From assembly GCA_004554165.1 (NCBI GenBank), contig SFNQ01000003.1, forward strand, positions 24,150 to 88,149: a DNA stretch of 64,000 nt. Reading direction: 5' to 3'. The notes under the pieces are model-generated. The model did no database searches and was not told the origin of the DNA. It was given only the letters and a program-made list of their open reading frames with translations. The translations under genes and the position numbers were made by a program. Below, in pieces: positions 16,572 through 25,803 of the stretch; within the stretch, counting starts at the first letter, position 1; each line of letters begins with the position of its first letter. This stretch comes from Clostridiales bacterium (lineage in GTDB: Bacteria > Bacillota > Clostridia > Christensenellales > CAG-138).

Positions 16572-17438
16572 TCACATTTCCAGCAGCAGTCCAAACATGC
16601 CGGCAAGCGCCAGCAAAATTCCAAACATCGCCCCCGTGGGCATTTCTTCCTTATGGAACAGGCGCGCTCCAAGCATCGCCACCGGGAAAGCCGCGCAGGA
16701 AATGGGCAGCAGGTAGCTGCTGTCGCCCAGCAGCCGCGCGCGGCTGTCGCACAGCCAGGATACGCCCACGGCCATGCCCGCAAGCACAAGGAAAATCCAG
16801 CCGTCCGCCGTAATCCGTTTTGCGGACCGAAGGGCTTTTCCCAGCGCCGCTATGCACCAGAGCAGCACAGACGATACCGCCGTGCAGACCGCGTTTGCAA
16901 CGCTTTCTGCGACAACGGACTGCTCAAGATAGAGCGTATCGACCAGCGTCTTTGCCGCCGCCGCAAGAAGCGCAAGAAAGGCGAACAGAACCCACTTCCC
17001 GTTGCCGCTCTTTTCCGGCCTGCTCTCGATGAGGAGCGTTCCCAGCAGCAGCAGCACAACGCAGCACAGTTTCCATACGCCCGGCACGGCGCGGAGCAGC
17101 CACGCCGATATCCCCAGCACGCCCACCGCCTCAAGGTTGGTGATCGGGATCACGCGGCTGACCCCGCCATGGATGAGCGCCGTGCAGAGGCTCAGCCACA
17201 TCACGCCCTGAAGCACACCTGAGAGGACCAGGTACAGCAGCGTTTCGTTTTTGAGTTGTAACAGCGCCTCTGCCCTGCCCTCCAGGGCCACAATGCCCGC
17301 CGCAAACAGCAGGACCACCGTGCTGAGCAGCGCAGCGCCGAGCGCGGGCGCCGCCTTTTTTGCGCCCGTTTTCAAAAAGCTCGGCATCAGCCCCGTCAGC
17401 AGCGCGGAGATGCAGGCATAGATGATCCACTCGGCCAT
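16572..17438 (-). CDS. EamA/DMT superfamily transporter
   Basis: 288 residues with about ten membrane helices in two halves, the usual size of EamA (drug/metabolite) permeases. The second half has an SYLLPISCAAFPV stretch near the last conserved helices. AGAGGAAAG precedes the ATG and a good promoter lies at 17468-17496. It is first in an operon with the HAD phosphatase. Likely an exporter of a small metabolite; substrate unknown. Confidence 0.8.
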   Translation of the reverse strand: MAEWIIYACISALLTGLMPSFLKTGAKKAAPALGAALLSTVVLLFAAGIVALEGRAEALLQLKNETLLYLVLSGVLQGVMWLSLCTALIHGGVSRVIPITNLEAVGVLGISAWLLRAVPGVWKLCCVVLLLLGTLLIESRPEKSGNGKWVLFAFLALLAAAAKTLVDTLYLEQSVVAESVANAVCTAVSSVLLWCIAALGKALRSAKRITADGWIFLVLAGMAVGVSWLCDSRARLLGDSSYLLPISCAAFPVAMLGARLFHKEEMPTGAMFGILLALAGMFGLLLEM

Positions 17439-17467
17439 CGCTTTCCTCTTGTGTACATATTTTTATT

Positions 17468-17496
17468 AGTATACCACATATAGTAGTAGGGGGCAA
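17468..17496 (-). promoter_or_regulatory. Promoter of the EamA-HAD operon
   Basis: Minus strand: TTGCCC (17496-17491), 17-bp spacer, TATACT (17473-17468) with an upstream TGG extended -10. Confidence 0.7.
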
Positions 17497-17585
17497 TTGC
17501 CGCCTGCCGGCGATGGATATGGCGAAAGGAATTCCGGCTGGCGCAGCAGGGATGCTTTCTGCGGCCGGCGAATTGCGGTAAGCGC

Positions 17586-17614
17586 TTGCATTAATGGCAA
17601 AATCATGTTATTCT
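17586..17614 (+). promoter_or_regulatory. Promoter of the TAXI-TRAP operon
   Basis: TTGCAT (17586-17591), 17-bp spacer, TATTCT (17609-17614) preceded by TGT. The leader to the ATG at 17672 is about 50 nt and contains GGGAGG. Confidence 0.65.
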
Positions 17615-17671
17615 ATCATTGATGTATATTTGTATACAATCATACGATTTTAATTCTGGGAGGAATGTAAG

Positions 17672-18727
17672 ATGAAAAAACTGCTTGCCCTTCTGCTGGC
17701 GCTGTCGATGGTCTTTGCCGCCTTTGCCTGCACAGGCAGCCCGCAGCCCGCAGCGGACGCCCCCGCCGCCGGAAACACGGAAACACAGCCCGGGTCGACC
17801 GAGGCGGAGCAGCCCTCTGCAGACGCCGGCGAACTGACCATTGACTCGCTGGCGCGGCTGATCATGGTCACAGGCGGCGATTCCGGCACCTATTACGCCT
17901 TTGGCGGCGTGATTGCAAACGTGCTCGGCAGCACCGTGGAGAATCTTGAGATTACGGCCGTAACCTCCGGCGCTTCGGCCGCCAACTGCCGCTCGCTGAA
18001 CAACGGCGAGGCGGACCTTGCCATCATGCAGAACGACGTGCTCGGCTATGCCGTAACCGGAACCGAAACCATGGCCGAGGATGGCGCCATGCCGAAACTG
18101 CGCGCCATCGCCTCCATGTATCCCGAAGCCGTACAGCTCGTCGCCCTCGCTTCCTCGGGCATCAACACCGTCGAGGATCTCAAGGGTAAGCGGGTCTGCG
18201 TCGGCGATCAGGGCTCCGGCTCCGAAACCAACGCCAAGCAGGTGCTCGAAGCCTACGGCCTGAGCTATGACGATTTTGAGGTGCAGTACCTCTCCTTCTC
18301 CGAGGCCTCTACCGCCATGCAGAACGGCACCGTGGACGCGGCTTTCGCCACCTCCGCGCTCCCCAATTCCGCCATCCAGGAGCTGTCCAAGCTGAAGGAC
18401 ATCGTGGTCGTGCCGATTGACGGCGAGGGCGCCGACAAGCTGATCGAAAAGTATCCCTTCTACGCCAAGACCATCATCCCCGCAGATACTTACGGCGTTG
18501 CGGAGGCCGGAACCGTGGCCATGCTGGCAACTCTGGTCTGCACGGAGGATCTGGATGAGGCGGTCGTATATCAGATCACCAAGAACCTCTTTGAGCAGAA
18601 GGCTGCGCTCTCCGCAGGACATGCGCGCGGCAACGATCTCGACGTGACCCGCGCCATGCAGGGCGTGACCGTGGAATTCCATCCCGGCGCGCTGCGCTAC
18701 TTCCGGGAGCAGGGCATCATTGACTGA
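17672..18727 (+). CDS. TAXI family TRAP transporter solute-binding lipoprotein
   Basis: 351 residues. The signal peptide ends in a lipobox (FAC, Cys ~20) and is followed by a Pro/Ala/Thr linker. The mature domain starts LIMVTGGDSGTYYAFGG and contains TSGASAANCRSL, hallmark segments of TAXI (TRAP-associated extracytoplasmic) proteins, which bind small organic acids such as glutamate or 2-oxoglutarate-like compounds. GGGAGG precedes the ATG. It begins a three-gene operon with a DUF1850 protein and the fused TRAP permease. Confidence 0.92.
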   Translation: MKKLLALLLALSMVFAAFACTGSPQPAADAPAAGNTETQPGSTEAEQPSADAGELTIDSLARLIMVTGGDSGTYYAFGGVIANVLGSTVENLEITAVTSGASAANCRSLNNGEADLAIMQNDVLGYAVTGTETMAEDGAMPKLRAIASMYPEAVQLVALASSGINTVEDLKGKRVCVGDQGSGSETNAKQVLEAYGLSYDDFEVQYLSFSEASTAMQNGTVDAAFATSALPNSAIQELSKLKDIVVVPIDGEGADKLIEKYPFYAKTIIPADTYGVAEAGTVAMLATLVCTEDLDEAVVYQITKNLFEQKAALSAGHARGNDLDVTRAMQGVTVEFHPGALRYFREQGIID

Positions 18728-18742
18728 CACATTCTCTGTTTT

Positions 18743-19303
18743 ATGACGGAAGCGCGTTCTTCCACTTCATCAGTCGTGCGCGAGGGGAGCTCCCAAAAAC
18801 GGATGCCTCCCCTCGTCCCGGTTTTCGCGCTGTTGCTGGCCTGCCTTGCCGCGGCGGTTCTGTTTCTGCCGCTTGAAAAGCAGCTGGTGATCGCCGACTA
18901 TTACAGCGGCAGCATCCTCCTCTGTCTCCCCCTTTCCGATGGCGAAGAATTCTCCATCCGCTTTCTCCACTCCGTCAATCTGTCCGACGTGACGGACCGG
19001 ATCGCGCGCCAGGGCGACCTGCTGGTTTGCCGCGCAACGCTCTTTACGGCCTACGGCGCCGGAATTCCGGATCTTTCCGACGGCATCGGCACAGAGTTTT
19101 CAAAGACGGAGGAGGGCTTCCTTCTTTCCGGCATCGACAAGGCGCAGCGTGAAATCCCTATCCTGTTGCAGGAGGTTCCGAATCACCGACTGCTCTATCG
19201 CGGCCGGGAGATCAATCTGCTTTCGCGCTTTTCGTCCGGCACGCTCATCGTGCTGCGTATGCAGCGGGTTTCGCTCTGGAACCGGCTGACCCATTCCCCC
19301 TGA
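18743..19303 (+). CDS. DUF1850 domain-containing membrane-anchored protein
   Basis: 186 residues from the first ATG. One membrane helix (~25-45) is followed by an extracytoplasmic domain with FLHSVNLSDV, the FxHSV signature of DUF1850 proteins, which are typically encoded between TAXI binding proteins and fused TRAP permeases. The ATG at 18743 lacks a ribosome binding site; an in-frame ATG at 18803 (MPPLVPVFALLL) follows GAGGGGAG and gives a more normal signal-anchor start, so the true start may be there. Role unproven; presumably an accessory factor of the transporter. Confidence 0.85.
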   Translation: MTEARSSTSSVVREGSSQKRMPPLVPVFALLLACLAAAVLFLPLEKQLVIADYYSGSILLCLPLSDGEEFSIRFLHSVNLSDVTDRIARQGDLLVCRATLFTAYGAGIPDLSDGIGTEFSKTEEGFLLSGIDKAQREIPILLQEVPNHRLLYRGREINLLSRFSSGTLIVLRMQRVSLWNRLTHSP

Positions 19304-19324
19304 TTCTTGGTTGGAGGTGACTCA

Positions 19325-21568
19325 ATGGCAATTTTCAAAAAGAAAGGAACAAAGCAAACGGGAAAAAAAGCGGGCGATTCCCTGCTCGCGGTCAATACGG
19401 CCGGCATGAGCGAGGAGGAAATCGCAAAGCTGGAAGCGGAGGCCGTGCTTGAAAAGTACGACAAGGAATCCGCCTATCGCAACAGGCTGCCCATGCCGCT
19501 GAACCGGATGATCTCCATCATCCTGATCGCGTTCTCTCTGTTCCAGCTCTACACCACCATCTGGACGATTCCGATCCAGATCCTGCGACCGATGCATCTT
19601 GCCTTCGCGTTGCTGCTGGTATATCTGCTGTATCCGGCCAAGCGCGGCCTGCGCAAGGACCAGATTCCCTGGTATGACTGGATTCTCGCCGCCCTTGCCT
19701 TTGCCTGCGTAATGTATCTGCCGCTGAATTACGAGTATGTCATCAAAAACGTTGGCAACTTCAACGCCTTTGACATCGCCGTCGGCATTCTTGGCATTTT
19801 GCTGTTGATGGAAGCCTGCCGCCGCGTCGTGGGCGTGCCGATTCTGATCATCGTCACGCTGTTCCTGGCCTATGCCTTCCTCGGACACCTGATTCCGGGC
19901 ACTTACGGCATTCGCCAGCTCAAGCTCCGGCAGATCGTCAACCACATGTACTTTACCACCAACGGCGTGTTCAGCTCCCCCATCGGCGTATCGGCCACCT
20001 TCATCTTCCTTTTCGTCATGTTCGGCTCCTTCCTGGAAAAGACGGGCGTGGGCAAGCTGTTCATCGATATTGCAAACGCCGTTGCCGGCAAATACATCGG
20101 CGGGCCGGCAAAGGTTGCGGTCATCGCTTCCGCGCTGGAGGGCACGGTATCGGGAAGCTCCGTAGCGAACACCGTGGGCTCGGGGTCCTTCACCATTCCC
20201 GCCATGAAGCGGCTGGGCTACAGGCCGGAGTTTGCGGGCGCGGTTGAGGCCGCTGCCAGCACCGGCGGACAGATTATGCCGCCCATTATGGGCGCGGCCG
20301 CGTTCCTGATGGCCGAGAGCACAGGCATTCCCTATGCCACCGTGGTCAAAAGCGCCATCATTCCCGCCATTCTCTATTTTTCGGGCATTCTCATCAGCGT
20401 ACACCACGAGGCGAGAAAGATCGGCCTTCGCGGCATGCCCGCCGAAGAGATTCCCAAGCTGGGCCCCATTCTCAAGGAGCGCGGTCATCTGCTGCTGGCC
20501 CTGGCGGTGATGATCTACATGCTCGGCAGCAAGGTCACGCCCTCCTATGCGGCGCTCGGCGCGATCCTGACCTCGCTTATGGCCTACAGCATCCGCTGGC
20601 TGTCGCTGGCGCCCGTAGCCATCATGGTGCTGGCGATGAACGCGCAGGACTGGTTCCCCGGTCTGCTGGCGCAGCTGGGCATAACGGTGGTTCCCTTCAC
20701 CACCTATGCGCCCATCGCCATCGCCGTCTGGCTTGTCATCGCGCTGATCGCCAACTGGAAGAGAGGTCCCCGCATTAAGGATAAGCTGGGCTTCGACCCC
20801 ATGGATGTGGTGGACGCGCTGAAAAACGGCGCGCGGAACGTCCTTGCCGTCTGCATTGCCTGCGCCATGGCGGGCATGATCGTCGGCACCGTGACGCTGA
20901 CCGGCCTGGGACTTAAGCTGGCCACCGGACTTGCCGCCCTTGCCGGCAACAGCATCTACCTCATGATGTTCTTCACCATGCTGGCCTCCATCGTGCTGGG
21001 CATGGGCGTACCCACCACGGCGAACTATCTTATCACCTCCACCATCTGCGCGCCCGCGCTGATTTCCATGCTCATGGCGCGCGGCGGCGTTTCGGAGGCC
21101 ACCCTTGCCATGACCATGAGCGCACACCTGTTCGTGTTCTACTTCGGCATTGTAGCGGATATCACGCCGCCGGTGGCCCTCGCCGCCATGGCAGGCTCCG
21201 CAATCGCAAAGGGAGAGCCGTTCAAGACCGGCGTGACCGCCACGCGGATCGCCATCGGCGCGTTCATTGTGCCCTATATCTTTGTGCTGAATCCCTCCAT
21301 GCTGATGATCGGCGCAGGCATCGGCGACATTCTCCTGAACGTGTTCACGGCGCTGCTGGGCATGTACGCGCTCTCCGGCGGCCTTGCCGGTTTTGTGCAG
21401 GATGACTGCACCTGGTATGAGCGCATCATCCTCATCGGCGGCGGTATCGCCATGATTATCCCCGGTCTGATGACGGACGTTGTCGGCCTTGCCGTTGTGG
21501 GCGCAGTCTGGATTTGGCAAAAGCTGCGCGCCAAGCGAAAGAGCGCCGCAGCCTTCCCGGCGGATTAA
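19325..21568 (+). CDS. TRAP transporter fused permease (DctQ-DctM type), TAXI system
   Basis: 747 residues with some 17-20 membrane helices. The N-terminal third corresponds to the small (4TM) subunit and the rest to the large DctM-like subunit, including GSSVANTVGSGSFTIP and MKRLGYRPEFAGAVEAAAST, which are typical of 4TM/12TM fused TRAP permeases. The ATG at 19325 follows GGAGGTG with good spacing. It is driven by ion gradients and works with the TAXI lipoprotein at 17672. The first ~60 residues form a charged cytosolic tail. Confidence 0.93.
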   Translation: MAIFKKKGTKQTGKKAGDSLLAVNTAGMSEEEIAKLEAEAVLEKYDKESAYRNRLPMPLNRMISIILIAFSLFQLYTTIWTIPIQILRPMHLAFALLLVYLLYPAKRGLRKDQIPWYDWILAALAFACVMYLPLNYEYVIKNVGNFNAFDIAVGILGILLLMEACRRVVGVPILIIVTLFLAYAFLGHLIPGTYGIRQLKLRQIVNHMYFTTNGVFSSPIGVSATFIFLFVMFGSFLEKTGVGKLFIDIANAVAGKYIGGPAKVAVIASALEGTVSGSSVANTVGSGSFTIPAMKRLGYRPEFAGAVEAAASTGGQIMPPIMGAAAFLMAESTGIPYATVVKSAIIPAILYFSGILISVHHEARKIGLRGMPAEEIPKLGPILKERGHLLLALAVMIYMLGSKVTPSYAALGAILTSLMAYSIRWLSLAPVAIMVLAMNAQDWFPGLLAQLGITVVPFTTYAPIAIAVWLVIALIANWKRGPRIKDKLGFDPMDVVDALKNGARNVLAVCIACAMAGMIVGTVTLTGLGLKLATGLAALAGNSIYLMMFFTMLASIVLGMGVPTTANYLITSTICAPALISMLMARGGVSEATLAMTMSAHLFVFYFGIVADITPPVALAAMAGSAIAKGEPFKTGVTATRIAIGAFIVPYIFVLNPSMLMIGAGIGDILLNVFTALLGMYALSGGLAGFVQDDCTWYERIILIGGGIAMIIPGLMTDVVGLAVVGAVWIWQKLRAKRKSAAAFPAD

Positions 21569-21594
21569 GACCGGCGGACAATCGTTTCAAAAAA

Positions 21595-21623
21595 GCGGGA
21601 CTCCGAAAAAACCGGGGTCCCGC
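21595..21623 (+). terminator. Hairpin after the TRAP operon
   Basis: GCGGGACTCC and GGGGTCCCGC pair over 10 bp with one G-T wobble around an A-rich loop, 27 bp after the stop codon. There is no T-tract, so it may be a transcript-end stem rather than an autonomous terminator. Confidence 0.5.
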
Positions 21624-21655
21624 AGCGTATGAAAAAAAGCGGCAAGCCGCTTCAT

Positions 21656-21836
21656 AGTGTCGAAAAAGTGGCTGTACGCCACTTTTTCGAGCTTTCACAG
21701 GTTTTGCCTCTCGCATTCGCTCCCGGGCGGCAAAACCCGCAAAGTACGAAACCCTCCGGGTTTTCATCCGTTCTGACGCACATGTCATCAGAGCCGGATG
21801 GAACATAAGGGGCTGCGGCCCCGGGCAATCCCGGGG
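21656..21836 (+). repeat. Repeat family A, copy 2
   Basis: Starts AGTGTCGAAAAAGTGG and follows copy 1 nearly base for base through the GGTTTTGCC hairpin, GAAACCC/GGGTTTTC, CATCCGTTCTGACGCAC and GCCGGATG. It diverges only in its last stem (GGGGCTGCGGCCCC then CCGGGCAATCCCGG). Preceded by AAGCGGCAAGCCGCTT, the counterpart of the hairpin before copy 1. Confidence 0.85.
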
Positions 21837-22100
21837 TGTTTCGTTTTTTGGGTACTGCGTTCCCGCCGGCGCCCGGCGGCAAGCCGGAAAAGCGCAAAGT
21901 CCGGAAAACCGTCCGGGCCGCCTCCCTGACTGGCCCGTCCGAAACGCCTCCCACGTCCCGGCCTGCAAGCGTTTTTCGGCGCATCGATCCTCAGTCGTCA
22001 AAGCCGGGCCCCGTCGCAGCGGAGCGGGGAACCCGCTGCCCCTGGTTTTTCCGCAGGTTAGGGGATGCGCTTTCTTCGCTCTTTTTTCGCCGGCGGGGGC

Positions 22101-22218
22101 GGGCGGCCCCGGGCGCGGCCGCAGGCCGCGCCTGCTGCGGCGGGCGGGCCGGACACCACGGCGCAAACGGGGCCCCGGCCCGCCGCAGCCGTTCCGGCCA
22201 CGGAACCCGGGGCCGCCC
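22101..22218. repeat. Repeat family B, copy 2
   Basis: 118 bp. Closing stem GGGCGGCCCCG (22101-22111) with CGGGGCCGCCC (22208-22218). Hairpin 2 GGCGCGGCC gca GGCCGCGCC (22112-22132). Long stem 3 GCTGCGGCGGGC (22134-22145) with GCCCGCCGCAGC (22178-22189). Hairpin 4 GTTCCG GCCA CGGAAC (22191-22206). It lies 12 bases beyond the stop of the minus-strand gene 22231-23784. Confidence 0.88.
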
Positions 22219-22230
22219 CGGCGGTACGCC

Positions 22231-23784
22231 CTATCCCAGCAGCGCCCGGTTTCCCCTGCCGCCGACCCAGCCCTCCCGGATCTCGCCGCTGTCCGTATCC
22301 ACATAGCGAATGTCAGCTTTCCAGGGCGCCATCCAGCCGTAGTAGAAGGCATCCCTGCCATAAAAGACCCCCGCCTCCTCCAGCAGCACCTTGCCATTCT
22401 TCACGCAGAACAGGAACTCCACTATGCGTCCGTCCGAAAACTCCACGTCAAGCGTCAGATAGTACTTGTCATACATCGCGTTGAGCGAAACCTCTTTTAC
22501 GCCTTCCCCGCCGGCCAGCTGCTCTGCGGCGGCGCGCAGCACCTGGCAGGCAAACCGGATGTCCTCGCCGTCGTATGCCCAGTCCTCCAGGGCGCTTTCC
22601 GGGTGCAGCAGAATCGTCGAGCCCATGTCGGTCTGGCCCTCCAGCTCCAGCAGCGTACCCGTATCCGCAGAGACGGCGATGTTCAGCGCGTTGCCGCTCT
22701 GCCTGCCGCGCAGGGCCCAGTAATCCTCCCGCTCGCCGGAAGCGTCGCTGAAATACTGCGCATCGACCGCGCCCGTGTAGGCCACGCCGGTCAGGCCCTC
22801 GTAGAAGGCCGCATAGCGGCGCTTTGCCTCGGCTGCGCCGATTTGCCCGCTTTTTGCCTCGCCCGGCGTGAAGCTGCGTGGGGACACGGGTTCCAGACTG
22901 TCGAAGTTTTCGTATTCCATGATCCAGCGGTCCGCGTCCCGATCAATAAACAGCGCCCTTTCTCCGGGCGAAGCGTCCCCCTCCAGGCGCACATAGGTGT
23001 TGACTGCAATCCGGGTATCCGGACTCAAAACCAGCAGATGCGTCTCGTCGGCCTCCGTATACACAAAGACCTCTACGCTGATTCTTCCGTTGATGCGTTG
23101 TACTGTGCCAAGGCTGGTGGATACAACCGCCTCCTCCGGCGCCATGGCTTTCACAAGCGCCTCTGCGCGGGCGAGATAGTCCGAAGGGTTTTCCAGAATC
23201 GCCCGCCCCTGCTCTGCGGTCGCCTCCGGCTCTGTGGCCGGATACAGGTTCTCCTCGCTGTAGCTGAGGAGCTGGACCTTCCCGGTCTCCGCATTGACGG
23301 AAGCCGTGAACCCCACGGCGGCAAGGGGCTCCTGGCCTGCATCCGCATCCCCCGGCGCAACATTGCCGGCCGTGGCCCATGTCTCTTCGATTGTTTCCGT
23401 ATCGTCCGGCATGTCATGGTGATTGAGAATCCACAGCTTTTCGATTTTTTCCGGCTCGCCCGGCGACGCCGTGTTGCACTCCCGATACTCGGCCTCGTAA
23501 TTCTCCGAAAGCCCGGGCAGGCCCAGCAGTTCCGCAAACGCCCGCAGGCGCGAGAATGCGTCCGCCGCATCCTGCACCGCCCCGGTTGGCAGCGCTGCGC
23601 CGGCTTCGCCCGCAGGCGCCGAGCCCGTCTCCAGGGGAACCGCGTTCTCCCGCTCCACAGGGGAGACCGTCTCCGCCTGCCGCTCCAGGGCGCAGGCAAA
23701 GCCCACGCCAAGCGCCGCCGCGCCCAGCACCGCAAGCGTCAGCGCAAGCAGCAGGGTTTTGTTCCTTGCCACAAACCGTCGCAT
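22231..23784 (-). CDS. Membrane-anchored extracytoplasmic protein of unknown function
   Basis: 517 residues from the ATG at 23784, chosen because AGAGGAG lies seven bases upstream and the product then starts with a basic tail and one membrane helix (LLLALTLAVLGAAALGVGF). The longer frame upstream has no properly spaced ribosome binding site. The remainder is an acidic, soluble extracytoplasmic region with two similar halves rich in beta-type segments, ending in a Tyr/Trp-rich part (FYYGWMAPWKADIRYV). I do not recognise a family. It is third in an apparent operon with an OmpR-type regulator and a sensor kinase and could be a co-sensor or target of that system (inference). Confidence 0.65.
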   Translation of the reverse strand: MRRFVARNKTLLLALTLAVLGAAALGVGFACALERQAETVSPVERENAVPLETGSAPAGEAGAALPTGAVQDAADAFSRLRAFAELLGLPGLSENYEAEYRECNTASPGEPEKIEKLWILNHHDMPDDTETIEETWATAGNVAPGDADAGQEPLAAVGFTASVNAETGKVQLLSYSEENLYPATEPEATAEQGRAILENPSDYLARAEALVKAMAPEEAVVSTSLGTVQRINGRISVEVFVYTEADETHLLVLSPDTRIAVNTYVRLEGDASPGERALFIDRDADRWIMEYENFDSLEPVSPRSFTPGEAKSGQIGAAEAKRRYAAFYEGLTGVAYTGAVDAQYFSDASGEREDYWALRGRQSGNALNIAVSADTGTLLELEGQTDMGSTILLHPESALEDWAYDGEDIRFACQVLRAAAEQLAGGEGVKEVSLNAMYDKYYLTLDVEFSDGRIVEFLFCVKNGKVLLEEAGVFYGRDAFYYGWMAPWKADIRYVDTDSGEIREGWVGGRGNRALLG

Positions 23785-23976
23785 ATGACCGCTCCTCTCT
23801 CCCCCGTTTTGCCTGCGTATCCGCCGTTTCCGCCAACAGCCCCGGCGGGCGGATGTTCCTCCGCCCCGGCATGCGTTGCCGGTCGCATACCGGCAGCCGT
23901 TCTTCTCATCATGTTGCATCACTCCTTCCATACCGACAGCATAGAAGGGAAATATGTGGAACTTGCAATGGATTTG

Positions 23977-25113
23977 TCAGGGTTTTGTAAAAACCACCGA
24001 GGCTGTGACCCCGCCCGCCGCATTTTCGGAAAAGCGCAATGTCGCGCCGTGAAGCTGCGCGATCTTATGGCACAGGGGAATCCCGAGGCCGTTGCCTCCG
24101 GCGATGCGCGGCGCGGGCTGGTTGGGACGGTTTGCATGCAGGAGCTGCTGCGCGCTCATGCCGCAGCCCGCATCTTCAACGGAGAAGCCCTGCGCTCCGA
24201 CCCGCAGCAGCACCGGCGTATCCTCCCCGCTTGCACGCACAGCGTTGCCAACCAGATTGTTCACAAGGCTTTGCAAAAGCGCCCGGTCGCCCATGACCAC
24301 GCAGGGCGTACATTCCGTCCGCAGCGTCGGATACAGCATGGCCGCCTGCTCCGCAAGCGCGGCAAGCTCCACCCTGGCGCGGTCAATCTCGCCCTCGCGC
24401 AGATTGGCCATGATGAGCAGCTTCTCCGTGATGTCGGCAAGGCGGGCGCTTTCATCGATAATGTACTGGGTGGCGGAGTAGCGTTCCTCCCGGGATGCGT
24501 TGGCTGCCTGAAGGTATTCCGCGTAGCCCCGGATTGCGGTCAGGGGTGTGCGCAGCTCGTGGGCCAGATTATCCACGGGCTTGTTCACCCGCCACATGGT
24601 ATAGAACAGGCCCACCGTCATGAGCAGGGAGACGGCAAGGCCAATGCCGACCAGCATACAGGCCAGCCGCCGGAAATCGGAAAAAACGACGGACACATCC
24701 TTGTGCAGCACGAGTACCTCCCCGTCTGCCAGCCGCTCCACAAGGCGCAGCGCCACCCCGCCGCCGGGCCGGACCAGCCGCATGCGGTAGGCCTCCTCCG
24801 CATCATAGCGCAGATAGCCGTCCGGAAGGTTTCCGTAGATGGGTAGGCCGTCCTGAAACAGGGCGAAGGCAATCCCCCGCTTTGCATAGTTCCCGCCAAA
24901 GCGCCGTGCAACCAGCACCCGTTCCTCCGGCCGCACCCGGGAAAAGGCGTTTTCAAAGGCCGAAGCGATCGCATAGCCCTCGTTGTCGCAGGCGCTGCGG
25001 GCAGACTTGAGCGCACCGTGCAGCCAGATCCGCCCCAGCGCAAACAGCCCGCCATAGAACACCAGCAGGAATAAAAGCAGCGTATAGAGATACGTCTTTT
25101 GCCAGACCCTCAC
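23977..25113 (-). CDS. Sensor histidine kinase
   Basis: 378 residues. Two membrane helices (~8-28 and ~150-172) bracket an extracytoplasmic sensor of about 120 residues. The dimerisation/phosphoacceptor box NLAHELRTPLT has His185. The N-box is near 285-290 (NNLVGNAV), the G1 box DAGCGM at ~315 and the G2 box GGNGLGIPLC near 343. There is no obvious HAMP domain between helix 2 and the H-box. Overlaps the response regulator gene by four bases (ATGA type), so the pair is translationally coupled. Confidence 0.93.
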   Translation of the reverse strand: MRVWQKTYLYTLLLFLLVFYGGLFALGRIWLHGALKSARSACDNEGYAIASAFENAFSRVRPEERVLVARRFGGNYAKRGIAFALFQDGLPIYGNLPDGYLRYDAEEAYRMRLVRPGGGVALRLVERLADGEVLVLHKDVSVVFSDFRRLACMLVGIGLAVSLLMTVGLFYTMWRVNKPVDNLAHELRTPLTAIRGYAEYLQAANASREERYSATQYIIDESARLADITEKLLIMANLREGEIDRARVELAALAEQAAMLYPTLRTECTPCVVMGDRALLQSLVNNLVGNAVRASGEDTPVLLRVGAQGFSVEDAGCGMSAQQLLHANRPNQPAPRIAGGNGLGIPLCHKIAQLHGATLRFSENAAGGVTASVVFTKP

Positions 25114-25769
25114 GGTTTCAGATCCTCAAGCCGGTAGCCCACCTTGTATATGGTTTTGATACGATCCTCAAAATTCAGTTTTTTCCGCAGCTTTTGGATA
25201 TGCACGTCCACCGTGCGCGAATCGCCGAGAAAATCCAGGCCCCAGGCCATGGCCAGGAGCTTTTCCCGCGAAAGCGCAATGTTGCGGTTGAGCACCAGCG
25301 TTTCGAGCAGCGAGAATTCCTGCGGCGTCAGCTCAACCTTCTCCCCTGCGACGGTGACGCTGTAGCCCTCAAAGTCGATATGGGTTTGATCCAGCCGGTA
25401 GGTTCGGTCGGTTTTTTTCGTGCGGCGCAGCACTGCCTGCACCCGCGCCAGCAGCTCCGGCAGTTCAAAGGGCTTGACGATATAGTCGTCCGCGCCCATG
25501 TTCAGCCCGCGCACGCGGTCGTGCAGCCCTCCGCGCGCCGTCAGGCAGATCACCGACGAAACGCCCGCGGCCCGCTCCATGACGGCAAAGCCGTCAATGC
25601 CCGGCAGCATGAGATCCAGCAGTATCAGATCAAAGGCCCTCTGCTCCAGAAGCTCCACCGCGCGCTCGCCGCTGCGCGCTATGGTACATTCGTGGCCCGT
25701 CAGCGAAAGGTTGCGGTACAGCAGTTCCGCAATCGCCCACTCGTCTTCCACGATGAGAATTGTTGCCAT
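25110..25769 (-). CDS. OmpR/PhoB-family response regulator
   Basis: 219 residues. Receiver domain with acidic pocket E8/D9, phosphoacceptor Asp52 (ILLDLMLPG), Thr78 and Lys100 (YIVKPF). The C-terminal winged helix-turn-helix includes VELTPQEFSLLETL and a recognition-helix region SRTVDVHIQKLRKKL. A G-rich ribosome binding site (GGGGGGAAAGG) precedes the ATG. The promoter carries 11-bp-spaced direct repeats at its -35 position, suggesting autoregulation. First gene of the operon with the kinase and the anchored protein. Confidence 0.94.
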   Translation of the reverse strand: MATILIVEDEWAIAELLYRNLSLTGHECTIARSGERAVELLEQRAFDLILLDLMLPGIDGFAVMERAAGVSSVICLTARGGLHDRVRGLNMGADDYIVKPFELPELLARVQAVLRRTKKTDRTYRLDQTHIDFEGYSVTVAGEKVELTPQEFSLLETLVLNRNIALSREKLLAMAWGLDFLGDSRTVDVHIQKLRKKLNFEDRIKTIYKVGYRLEDLKP

Positions 25770-25803
25770 GGACAGCCTTTCCCCCCTTTTTTTGTCGAAG
25801 GAG

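Noticed and set aside
21652..21984. Minus-strand open frames over repeat family A encoding similar short proteins in several copies
   Set aside because: Their similarity comes from the repeat itself. They run through hairpin arms, lack ribosome binding sites, and the copies have different frames and ends.
23785..23976. Short SD-preceded frame (ATG ATG AGA AGA) between the kinase and the anchored protein gene
   Set aside because: It runs into the next gene in another frame, is Pro/Gly/Ala-rich and has no promoter; probably chance despite GGAAGGAG upstream.
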